Source: Cavia porcellus
Taxonomy: Eukaryota; Chordata; Mammalia; Rodentia; Caviidae
Reading direction: 5' to 3'
NCBI RefSeq assembly: GCF_034190915.1
Contig: NW_026947486.1
Coordinates: 101,909,123-101,973,122 of the forward strand
Length of the DNA stretch: 64,000 bases
This document shows positions 53,684 through 64,000 of the stretch, in pieces (position 1 is the first letter of the stretch; each line of letters begins with the position of its first letter). Made by a program: the position numbers and the translations under genes. The notes beneath the pieces were generated by a model. The model searched no databases and was not told the DNA's origin. It saw only the letters and a list, made by a program, of their open reading frames with translations.

Positions 53684-55409
53684 GCCTCACCCCCTGGCCG
53701 CCCCTTGGCGCTGTCCCTTTCTCTGCCCGCCGGCTACCTCGCCTCCTCTCCCAGCTGTTTGGCCCACATTCAGCTGTCCTAATTTGCCTCGCCTTACCAC
53801 CTTCACCCCCGCGCAGTCTCTGCCTCATCTCCCCTTTATTTCTGCTACGCCCCCTTTTCTTTACCTCATCTCCTTTAGTCCTCGTCGCCCCCTCTCCCCC
53901 CGTTTTCTCGGCCTCTCCACACACCTTTTTTTTGGACTCCGACCCCACCCCCTTTCTCTCTCCACCCGGCTCCCCCTCCTCTGCCTATGTAGTCGGAGAC
54001 CTGGACCCGGTAGAAGATGGGAAGGGAGTGGGTGCGGTGTCTCGAACTACGCTGGGGGAGGGGACGACACCATTGCCAGCTATTTCTCTGGGGTGTCAGT
54101 TTGTTTGAGGTTCACTGAAGCTGCAGTAGCAGCTCTGCTGCCCAGCTTTTGGCATTCTTTAGGAACCAAAGTTGACCTTTACTCATTACCCAGCTCTTAC
54201 TATGCCCGGTCCTGTGGAGGTTGAAAATGAAAACCTTACCCCCGTGGATTCCAAGCAGAATCAAAACCTGAACGTGACATAGGTTTGGAGCATTTTCAAT
54301 GACGCCCTGATTTTCTGTACTGTGCTTGGAATGTCCGATGTGGATACTTACGGGTGACCCTTGCCCATTCAGGATTAAAGAAGTGAGGAAGTTATGATTC
54401 TTTATCGATGTGTTGTACTATATCTACGATGATCAGGACAGGTTAACCCAGCAGTAATTATCAAGCATCATGCATATGCAGTATGGGTGTATTGCTGTTG
54501 GCATGAGGTTATTGACCAATTGAGTAAGTAGTTTCAGTTCTTGAGTCTCAGTAGGCTTTTTTGAAGTTATTTATTTGAATTTTTGGTGAAGAGGCACAAG
54601 AGGTAGATCATACCACAGGCTCAGAAGCATTTTAAGCCACGATTGTTTGGGCCTGGGGGGGATACATATACGTATTACTGACTATCTTAAACTATGAGTG
54701 TGCCTGAAGAGATGAGGGCAGGGCGGAAAAAACAATCCTGTCGGTGCAGTACATGTGTGAAGATAATCTTCATTTACAACAGTCTTAAACAGTAGAGCTT
54801 GTTGAGGTTTGATTCTGAGACTTGCAGATAGGTAGATGAATCTTTGGCAGGTAAAGACTTTTCTTCACGCAACTCCCCATCCCACCCCCTTTCCAGTAAA
54901 TCCAGACTTCTAGAATATGCATGAATCTCAAGGGTACTGAGGAAAGGTACAGCGGTCATGTGCCTCAGGGAAAGGGTGCGCACAGGCTGATTTCTCATTT
55001 TTAAGGTAATAAAATTCTAAGCTCGTCTGTAAAATCTCCCTGCTCACTAGGATTCCTAGTTTTTACACATACTTGTGGTTCTTTTATGGCATAATTTTTG
55101 TATTTCGTTTGGAGGCCTTTTAGGGTAGATTGGCCAATTAATCAAACAGTTTTGTATCTTTTCTCTGTGTGACAGAGTGATTCATTCACTTCCTCGACAA
55201 ACATTTACTGATCAGTGTAGTAAGCATTAATATAAGACCTTTTCCTGCAAGGAACTTATATAGGGAAGTAGTAAAGGGGAAAATGACATTTTAGCTTTGG
55301 TTAAATGCTGAAATAAGGAAGGGATCACAGATATTAGTGCTACAGAGAGAGACAGAGACAGAGAAGAGAGAGTATGCTGTGATACTTAAAGGTGCAAGGC
55401 TTTGACTAG

Positions 55410-55580
55410 AGGTCAGAAAATTTTTCAAGAAAGGGCCTGTAGTAAAGATTATTGACTTTACAGGTCACATAGTTCTCCATATTTGCACTGTATTTTATTC
55501 TTTGTTGTTATTTTCTTTCAACAAACCTTTACATCAAAGTCATTACTCTAGAGTCGTACAAAAACAGAGGACTACAGTTG
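55410..55580 (+). mobile_element. hAT-type MER repeat relic
   Basis: 'gaggtcagaaaatttttcaa', 'aagggcctgtagtaaagatt' and 'acaaaaacagagg': the same family as 49858-50150, more eroded. Confidence 0.5.
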
Positions 55581-55584
55581 CAAA

Positions 55585-55771
55585 CTCCTGCCTTTGGAGT
55601 TGGACCGTGTCCCACTGTGCTGGTATCAATCTATGATTTTAGGCAAGATCCTCCCCTCCTCATCTTACCTTCATCTATATATTTGGGGTAATGGTGGAAG
55701 GATCACTGTGTGGAAGAAATGTTTTAGCTTGGCACTTGCCCCTGAAATAAATGCTCAATAAATGGTAACTA

Positions 55772-55773
<2 letters not shown>
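55585..55773 (+). mobile_element. MIR SINE, diverged
   Basis: 'ctgcctttggagttggac' core head and 'atgctcaataaatggtaac' 3' end. Confidence 0.75.
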
Positions 55774-55808
<35 letters not shown>

Positions 55809-55809
55809 T
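55774..55809. repeat. (ATT)n microsatellite
   Basis: About 12 ATT units grown at the 3' end of the MIR. Confidence 0.95.
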
Positions 55810-55892
55810 CAGCTAAAACTGCATTTTCTCAGGTTGGTCTAAGTTTTTTTAATAATATTATAAATAAATTGAGAGACTAAGGTAATATTTCT

Positions 55893-56060
55893 TTTATTTT
55901 TTTTATGTTTTTTCTTTTTTGAGATGGGATCTCGCTATGAGTTCAGGCTGGCCTTGAGCGCACTTTGTAGCCCAGGCTGGTCTTGAACTTGCAAAGATCC
56001 TCCCACCTCAGCCTCCTGAGTGCTGGGATTACAGGCATGAGCCACCACGCCCGGCTAAGG
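55893..56060 (-). mobile_element. B1 SINE (minus), near consensus
   Basis: 'gagatgggatctcgctatga' through 'ctgggattacaggcatgagc' and 'caccacgcccggct', with the internal duplication. Confidence 0.93.
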
Positions 56061-56189
56061 TAGTATTTTTAAAAAATCAAATAGGGACTTTGAGTTAGCC
56101 TGAAATTATTTGCTGTTCAGTGGCCAATATCATTAACTTTATCTAACTGGAGATCTAAAGTAGAAAAATAAGATTTCTTATTTTTTTTC

Positions 56190-56328
56190 CTTGAGACAGT
56201 CTTGCTTTGCAGGTCAGGATAGCCTTGAACTCACTGTGTAACTCAGTCTAGCCCAGAATGCTCAGTGATCCTCCCTCCTCAGCTACCCCAGTTCTGGGAT
56301 TACAGGTGTGTGCCACCACACCCGACAA
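56190..56328 (-). mobile_element. Diverged B1 SINE (minus)
   Basis: 'cttgagacagtcttgctttg' to 'ctgggattacaggtgtgtgc' and 'caccacacccg'. Confidence 0.85.
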
Positions 56329-57199
56329 AAATAGAATTTCTAATTGCATTTCCTTAAGTGGTGGAAGATCTTAGTGTTAGCGTTCTGTAAAGGAAAAGCA
56401 AGAGTGCCTTGAGTAGAAAAAATAAGAGCTATGCTGGCAGTCAATCCAATATTGAGCTGGCATTGCCTTATCGGTGCATATTCTCAGCATGCACAGTGGG
56501 GACTGTGGACTGAACAGTCTCTCAGTTAACTCCCAAGCCCAGTTTGCAACTATGAAGGCCAAAGTATTTTCAGTACCACGGACATTGAAGTTTTCTCCTC
56601 CTAGTTGCTGTCTTTTACCTTTCCTTAATGAATCTTCTACTGTCATAGGTAATATGCTACTATATTAAGACCTTTGTTTTTCATTGTGACTTCTCAGTGA
56701 AAAGAGAATGCCTACACCTCGATGATTCAGCCTACTGGTGATCTGATTCCTGTGGTGTTGGGTTAGCTACTTAACTCTTAGAAAAATGGTATTGAAAATA
56801 AATGTCTCTTTATCTTTTTGGGAAGCCAGGGTAAACTTTTTAAATCACTAATGTGGTCAGTTTCTAGATTGTAATATAGACTAATTGTTCCAATTACTAA
56901 ACATAATCTCAAACCACCCACATGGTTCATTCAGTGGGCTAGCTTTCTTAAGAAGCTTAAAAATGAGTCACTGTTAGTAAAAATTGTTGAGTTAGTTAAG
57001 TAAATCTGAAAAGTGATCACTCACTTACTTGTGGTGTTTACAGATAGTATAAAAAGCAATCGGTAGAAAAATATTTGCTTTGCCTTAAGCTTAGGGAATC
57101 CAGGGCCCCTAGGCTTAACCAATGTGATTCAGCAATAAGCATTTCTTAAAGGTCTATGATGTTTGGGACATGAAGGGAAATACAGGTATGAGCTGTAGT
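56329..57199. other. Unassigned intron 1 sequence
   Basis: Nothing recognised. Confidence 0.4.
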
Positions 57200-57480
57200 C
57201 CCTGCCCCACAGAGCGCTTGCAGTCCTGTGACTTAATAGATAGCTTAGTGAGCTTTATGATGTGTTAGACATTGTGCTAGGTACTTTATAAGTATTTTAT
57301 TTAAAGTTCAGAATAACTGTGAAATGCACACTATTTCCTTTCACATTTTTTGGATGAGGAAATTGGAGCTCACAGGAGTTAAATGACCTGGCTAAACTCA
57401 CATAACTTGTGCATAGCCAAGTAAGTATGGTTCAGAAGCTCCATTCTCTAAGCCCCTAACCCACATTGCTTCTCGTTGAC
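57200..57480 (-). mobile_element. MIR SINE (antisense)
   Basis: 'acattgtgctaggtacttta', 'tttggatgaggaaattggag' and 'ttaaatgacctggctaaact' follow antisense MIR order. Confidence 0.75.
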
Positions 57481-57591
57481 AAGATAAAACTTAACTGTAA
57501 AGACTATGTGGAGTAGCATACTACGTACTAGGAGACTGAGGTTCCATTAGGGGGTTATCTAGACTAGAACTTGATGGAGCCAGGATTTATT

Positions 57592-57721
57592 TATCTATCT
57601 GACTTTTTGTTTGTCTTTTTCATTTTTATTGGTACCAGGGATCGAACTCACGACTGCCTGCTTGCAAGGCAGGCACTTATGCCGCTGAGCTAAATCTCCA
57701 GCCCCTATCTATCTGACTTTT
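57592..57721 (-). mobile_element. ID-like SINE (minus) with 16-bp TSD
   Basis: 'ggtaccagggatcgaactca' to 'gctgagctaaatctccagcc' is flanked by perfect 'tatctatctgactttt' at 57592-57607 and 57706-57721. Confidence 0.95.
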
Positions 57722-57879
57722 AAACCTATGCTTTTTTTCTGCATTATACTATACTCTATTTTATGATATCAAATATAGAAGATAATACTTAAAGCTGTGA
57801 GGCTTTTGAAGGGTGATTGTAAAGGAAGGCTGTGAGGAAATGGAGATCGCCACCATTCTGGTTTTCCTGGGAATCACCA

Positions 57880-58010
57880 GAGTGATAGTTCCTATTGATC
57901 TGAGGGTGAGGAGATGATTAGCATTAGGAAATCTAGATTTCAGTTGTGGCTTTGTCACTTGATGACAAATAATTTTGGGTAAGTCATTTATCCCCATTCT
58001 AAAGAAGGGG
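57880..58010 (+). mobile_element. Partial MIR
   Basis: 'ctagatttcagttgtggctt' and 'gggtaagtcatttatcccca': the central MIR region only. Confidence 0.55.
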
Positions 58011-58383
58011 AAACAATGCTGGAGGAATTTATATATCTTTGGAGATTACAGCCAAGTAAGTGTGTTTCTTTTTTCTTTTCAGAAACAGAATGAGAAATGG
58101 TTTGAAATCCTAGGTATGAAGGGTCCAATTGGAAATTAGGTTTATCTTTTCTGAGGGAGTTAAAGAGAAATGAAATTTTATAGTGAGACAGGAAGCCTTG
58201 GAAGAGAGGCAGCCTGTGTGGGATGGCCCTCAGCTTAGAAAAGTAGGCAGTGGGGCTGAAGACTTGACAAGGAGGTTAAAGTTTGGAGGAGTCGCTGTTG
58301 GCAGTGTGCTCAGAGACAGTGAAATAAATAAATGTATCAAACTAACAGGGATCTTCGAAAGCCTTGGGTTTCTTGGCTATCTT

Positions 58384-58500
58384 GAAATTGAATTAGTTGG
58401 GCTGGGGATTTAGCTCAGCGGCATAAGCACCTGCCTTGCAAGCGCATGGTCATGAGTTCAATCCCCAGTACCGATTAAAAAAAAAGAAATTGAATTAGTT
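58384..58500 (+). mobile_element. ID-like SINE with 15-bp TSD
   Basis: Near-consensus body 'gggctggggatttagctcag' to 'ttcaatccccagtaccgatt' plus A run. Perfect 'gaaattgaattagtt' at 58384-58398 and 58486-58500. Confidence 0.96.
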
Positions 58501-58925
58501 TTTAGTGGAGAATCTTAACAGTTCAAGCAAGTAATGACTGTTTTATTTATACACATGCACCAAAGCTTCTTAACCTCTGGATGTTTTCTTGGTGATGTTC
58601 CTTCCACATTTTTGGGTGTCAGAGGCTTCAGGTGTGATAGGAAAGAAGAATGGGATGAAATTCATGGGGGAAACCAGTTTCTGCTAACTGGGAGAACTGT
58701 ACAAAGGTGGGGCTTTGGGTAATACTGTGTTCCTTATCACTCACTGGGAGAATTTTCAGCACAAGTGGGTCATGAGTGTGTAGGCAAGGTAGACTTCTCT
58801 GTTTTGTGAAATATACCTCTTTGTGGTTGTCTTCTTTGTTGTCTGGTAGTGGTAATTTTAAAATTCATAGTGTCAGTATTTTCTGTGTCTGTGTATGTAG
58901 GCGGCTAGAAGTTTCTGCTTTCTTC
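58501..58925. other. Unassigned intron 1 sequence
   Basis: Nothing recognised. Confidence 0.4.
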
Positions 58926-59083
58926 TTTTTTTTTTTTTTTTTTTGAGACAGGGTCTCCCTATGCAGTTCAGGCTGGCCTTGAGCTCACTTTGTAGCCCAG
59001 GCTGGTCTTGAACTTGCAAAGATCCTCCCACCTCAGCCTCCTGAATGCTGGCATTACAGGCATGAGCCACCACGCCTGGCAGC
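58926..59083 (-). mobile_element. B1 SINE (minus), near consensus
   Basis: T run, 'gagacagggtctccctatgc', duplicated internal segments, 'attacaggcatgagccacca'. Almost the same as 55893-56060. Confidence 0.95.
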
Positions 59084-59859
59084 TTTATTTTTCTAACAAA
59101 GCACTCTCTTTGTGTCCTTTTTCTTTACTGAAAATTGCTTTATCTTCATGGTTGGGATTTGACCTTTTAAAGAATCCATAGTAACTTGATCTGGTAACTT
59201 TTTTTCATAGAAATTCTGATTTTTCAGATGCTGATACCATAATAAAAGGATCTTGATTTTTTCACCCTAAGTAATTGTTCTCCATACTATTGCTTTATCT
59301 GCCAAAATGTGTGCTTGCAATCTGCTGAGCCCTTCTGGGGCTTCCAGTGAGGTTTCAGCATAGGTTTCTGCATAACCCATGCAGAAGCCTAGTGGATGCT
59401 GTTCCTTGTATAGTTGGATTTCAGGCTGTGGGAAGAATTCATGATGCTGTTATTAGTATTTGGAGCAGCTAATCTGTGAGTTTTACATTTGAATATAAGG
59501 GAATAACTTCTACTGAGTCTTTTAATTAGGAATATTTGTGGGGTGATAGAGAAAAGAACTGTTTCTATGTCATGTCTGTAGAATGACTACATGGATCCTT
59601 AGCCTTTTTTTCCTCCTAAGTTTATGTCTGTCAAGCACAGTTGATACCCAGCAATAACATTTTAAATTTTGAGGGTGAAGCTATAGTGTTTTGAAAAATG
59701 ACTCCTGTATTTTATATGTGAACTTTGACTAAACTGTTTTTAAAATTGACATCATTGTACTGTTCAGCAATTCATGGCTGCTACTTACTTTGAAAAATGT
59801 GTGGGTCTTATGTGGACCAGAAGGATCCTTCATCCCCACTACCCTCTTTCCTAGCCAGC
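59084..59859. other. Unassigned intron 1 sequence
   Basis: Nothing recognised. Confidence 0.4.
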
Positions 59860-61145
59860 TATTGCTTTTTTTGTCCACTTGTTTCTGCTTCATTTCTTTC
59901 CACTCTGGTCTGGCTTCTAACCTGCCCCCACTCCACTGAAGCTGCCTTTAAGTAAGGTCACTCTTGCCCTCCTTGTTCCTAGATCCGATGCATACATCTC
60001 ATGCCTGCCTTACTTAGGCTTTGTTGCAACATTCTTCTAGTTTATATCACTTTCTCAACAGTGAATTTTCCTTTCTTCCTGAATTCGTAGCCACCCCCTA
60101 TTGCTCGCTCTTGTTCTTGTGGCTTCTCCTTAGATTCATTCATCAGTTCCTCTACCAGCTCCTCAGTGTTGACTATTAATGGCTGAAACCCAGTGCCTAT
60201 CTGTAGTCTTCTTCCTGTTTGATTCGCTCCCAGTGATCTCATCTACACTTGAATACCATTAATTTACGATTGGCAAGTGTATATCTGCATCTGAGACACT
60301 CCCACCTCTAGATTCCACATACTCAAGTGTGCATTTGTCACAGACACGTCAAACTCAGTCCATCCAAGACTGAACTTAGCCTTTCTCCCTGTAATTCTCT
60401 TCCGCCTGCTCCTCCTCCGTTGAATGGCTCTTCTCTCCCACCTACCTGCTTAGGCCAACTTATCTACCTGGTTACCAGGCCGTAAAGGCTACTCTTAGCT
60501 TTAGTGTTTTATCTTCCTTTCCCTCAGTCTGTCCTCAGTCACCAGGCTTTCTAAAGTGTAGTACCTTCTAAAACTCCTCTCTTCCAATTAGTACTCTTGT
60601 AGATTAGGACTGAAGCACTTATTGCCTGAGTGACTGCAGTGACCATCTAGTTGGCCTTTTGGACCTGTGTTTCTAAAATAGACATCTGATGTCGAGCCTC
60701 TTCTTAGAACCCTATATGACTTTGTTTTGCTTTGAGAATGAACTGCAAAGTCCCATTCCCAACATTCACAATAGTCTTATTTTACATTTAGCTCCTACAG
60801 ATCTTTCAAGCCTTCCCTCTTGTTACCTCATAAATCAGCCCTAATGAAGTATCTCTGATTCCCTAAATGGGCAGTGTTTGTTCCTTCTTTCTTAACTGCG
60901 TGTATACTACCATTTACCTATTTGGAGTATACTTTTTCTTCTATTTTGTTACCTATTCAGATGCTACCTCTGAAAAGACTTCCCAAATGCCCCCCTCCCT
61001 CAACCTGTTTAGGTGTCTCCTGGTTTTTATAACACCTTGTATTACTTTTATTAAGAATGTTCAGTTGGCTTTTGCTAACTGGACTGACCTCAAAGGGGAG
61101 GGTCTTTGTTTTCATCTCTAAACCCAGTGCTCCTGCGTAGCACAT
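59860..61145 (+). mobile_element. LINE-2 remnant
   Basis: Pyrimidine-rich ancient LINE text in L2 order: 'aagtaaggtcactcttgccc', 'cacgtcaaactcagtccat' then 'ccaagactgaactta', 'gctcctcctccgttgaatgg', 'gaatgaactgcaaagtccc', and the terminal 'acccagtgctcctgcgtagc'. Diverged, with no intact frame. Confidence 0.75.
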
Positions 61146-61154
61146 TCACATCTT

Positions 61155-61342
61155 TTTTTTTTTTTTTTTTTCATTAATACTAGGGATTGAACCCAGGGCC
61201 TTTATAGTGAACTGCATTCCTCACCTTCTTAAAAACAGGGTCTTACTAAGTTGCCTAGTCTGTACTTAAGATTGCAATCCTCCTGCCTTAGCCTCCCAGT
61301 GTGTTGGGATTATAGGAATGTGCTATCATTGCCTGGCTTCCA
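61155..61342 (-). mobile_element. Composite 7SL-tRNA SINE (minus)
   Basis: T run, inverted tRNA part 'actagggattgaacccaggg' to 'gtgaactgcattcctcacc', then inverted 7SL part 'acagggtcttactaagttgc' to 'cagtgtgttgggattatagg'. No internal B1 duplication. Confidence 0.75.
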
Positions 61343-61479
61343 TTCACATTTTATGAGGAATGGCTGATGAGTCAGATTGAGAAATCACGTGAAGTTAAAA
61401 ATGTAGCCAGTAGTGAGTGCATCGTGTTAATAAACTTCTGGAGAGTTGGGTTCATTTTGCAGTTCAGTTTGCATCCATA

Positions 61480-61800
61480 CAAAGGTATATTATTTGGTCA
61501 TAAAAATGAATGAAGTTCAGATGAATAGCACAACATAGATAGATTTTAAAAACATTGCATTAAGTGAAAGAAGCCAGACACAAAAGACCATTTACATGCA
61601 ATATCCAGAATAGGCAAAGCCATAAGAAAGAAAGTAGGTTAACTTTTGCCAGGAGCTGGGAACTTGGGAATGAGGAAGTGTTCTAATTCATTTTTGGAGT
61701 CATAGAAGTGTTCTAGAAGTCATGATGATTGATACACAACTTGGTGAGTATATTAAAGACCACTGAATTGTATAACATAATAGGATAAACTTTTATACAG
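61480..61800 (+). mobile_element. Old L1 3' UTR fragment
   Basis: 'gcattaagtgaaagaagcca', 'gccaggagctgggaacttgg' and 'ccactgaattgtataacata' match old L1 3' ends. Confidence 0.75.
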
Positions 61801-62670
<870 letters not shown>

Positions 62671-62729
62671 TAGTTAAAGGAGATCTTTGTTTTCTTAACT
62701 GTGTAACTGGCAGCAAAGTGATTTTGAAG

Positions 62730-63055
62730 AAAAATAGTGAGTTTTTAATATTTAAAATGGTTTATATTTTATGGAAAAAATAAAATAATATTTTATAACA
62801 AAATAATAGAATAATAATAGTTAATACATTACATGCTGTCATTTTCAAAGTAGTTGCTCAGGGTACAAGATATGGACATAAAAATTTGTCCAATTGATAT
62901 TAGCACAAACCCTCCTTTTTAATAAACTAATAGACACTAATAGTATGACTGACTTGCATTTTTTTCCTTTTGCCTTACTGTCCTTTCCCCTTTGGCCTAT
63001 CTTAGTTCCTTTTTCCTTTTGAACAATTTCTTTCCATTTCACAAGGTTTGTCTTT
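62730..63055 (-). mobile_element. L1 3' end (minus) in SLC9A6 intron 2
   Basis: 'gttaatacattacatgctgt', 'attagcacaaaccctcc' and 'tttgaacaatttctttcc' match the 26,885-27,190 antisense L1 3' UTR. 5'-truncated, starting about 70 bp after exon 2. Confidence 0.85.
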
Positions 63056-64000
63056 TAAAATGGAGTTAAACCTCACTTAATAACTGTGATAATGTAAGGA
63101 AATAGGTATTTCTAGGAATTGTATTTTCCAGTTGAGGCAGTGTTATAACCCTTTTTTGTTTCTATTTTGTTGTCTGTAATTATAATAATGACCAAGATTG
63201 AGTAAAACAGAAATTATAAGCATTTTTTTTCAATACTCATAGTCCTTACAGTTTTAGAACTTTTCAATCCATTGGGTTTATTTGACATTATCTAAAATAA
63301 AATAGTCCATTAATATTTCTTTGAGTACTTTCTTGCCTTGATTGTGTTTTATGCAGAGCACAATTTAACTTTTCTTTGATTCATAATCTAGCACAGCTTC
63401 AGGGGTCTTTGTCTGAACCTCAGTTGTTGTACCATGCTGTACGCAAGGCTTTATGTAGGAGGGTGGCTTGCAGACATGCTGGCTCCCAGACATTCCTGTC
63501 TTGCTCAGTGTTTCTCTCATGAAGCTTCTGAGTGCCACTGTGCATGTCACTTAGTATTTACCCACCCTTGGCCTTTGCATCTGCAGTACTTCTCCTGTTT
63601 TCTACATTGGGAAGACTCGACTTTATAGCTATTTGATTATATTCCTGATCACCTTTTATGTTTTCAAAATTTCCTATGAACTTAATTTACTTTTTAGTGA
63701 GTTCTCATCACCCATGGAAAATTCCAGTTACTTAAAAGTTGTAGCCAAACCAAGTTTCAGCCTGTGTGCATCTCACTGGCTGCTTTGGGTGCATATCAAA
63801 TTCTACTGTAGCCTTGTGAACAGAAGGGGGCGTCTGTGTAGTTAAAGCCAATAGGTTTTAAAGTGAGGGAGCTGCAGAAGTCAGAGTTGTACTGATTGTT
63901 TTTATGTAATAGGATAGCTTTAGAGATTTCATCTGTGTAACAGGTCATCCATGATTGTTGCCAAATTTCCTCTTGGCAACAATCGTAGCACACCCCTAAG
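63056..64000. other. Unassigned SLC9A6 intron 2 sequence
   Basis: No exon, recognisable repeat or RNA gene seen to the window end. Confidence 0.4.

Noticed and set aside
53678..54108. 255- and 180-codon open frames running through SLC9A6 exon 1 into intron 1
   Set aside because: Beyond 53677 the predicted residues are low-complexity Pro/Ser/Leu from a pyrimidine tract and match no NHE sequence.
58399..58485. tRNA gene
   Set aside because: The A- and B-box-like motifs belong to an ID-like SINE with A tail and TSDs, and the cloverleaf is not intact. The same applies to the other ID-like copies.

Overview
This window is mammalian nuclear DNA. It has intron-split genes, CpG-rich promoters and many interspersed repeats, and no operons or bacterial signals. 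The SINEs are 7SL-derived B1 elements with the rodent-type internal duplication, plus tRNA-derived ID-like elements. That points to a rodent. The sequence types do not look murine; a beaver or kangaroo-rat type lineage is my best guess, and the species is not resolved. The two protein genes match the human Xq26.3 pair MMGT1 and SLC9A6, so this is most likely X chromosome.

About 1-35,200 is gene-poor. It holds L1 fragments of several ages (1-920, 3.0-5.4 kb, 13.5 kb, 17.3-22.0 kb, 26.9-28.3 kb, 28.8-29.3 kb, 32.9-34.0 kb), a family of roughly 0.7-kb LTRs present four times, two other LTR candidates, and many SINEs. A mariner transposase relic lies at 30.9-31.3 kb. Two gene-derived fossils lie here: a nearly complete ERICH1 retrocopy (17,976-19,878, minus strand) and a short TXNL4A-like fragment (24.5 kb). 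The most structured stretch is 17.3-22.0 kb, an old L1 split by a solo LTR. That LTR was itself split by the ERICH1 retrocopy, and the L1 was split again by a retroposon made of ~150-bp units.

About 35,285-44,870 on the minus strand is the complete MMGT1 (EMC5) gene. Four coding exons give 131 codons with intact canonical splice sites, and a long 3' UTR probably ends near 35.3 kb. Its CpG-rich promoter carries a perfect CRE palindrome 93 bp above the start codon.

About 45.3-53.1 kb is the spacer between two divergent genes. It contains a MIR, a hAT-type repeat, a few SINEs, GT runs and much sequence I do not recognise.

About 53.1-64.0 kb on the plus strand is the 5' end of SLC9A6 (endosomal Na+/H+ exchanger NHE6): a CpG-rich promoter, exon 1 (53,341-53,677), an 8.8-kb intron 1, exon 2 (62,462-62,661) and the start of intron 2. 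The rest of the gene lies beyond the window. Intron 1 appears to use a non-canonical GC donor, and exon 2 keeps the internal donor that would make the known 32-residue-shorter isoform.

The two genes share no pathway step. MMGT1 is a subunit of the ER membrane insertase EMC; SLC9A6 sets endosomal pH. No undescribed multi-gene system was found. The best leads are the GC-AG intron, the nested insertion stack, the ~150-bp-unit retroposon and a 7SL-tRNA composite SINE. Repeat boundaries are approximate unless a target-site duplication (TSD) is quoted. Family names come from recalled consensus sequences, not from a search.
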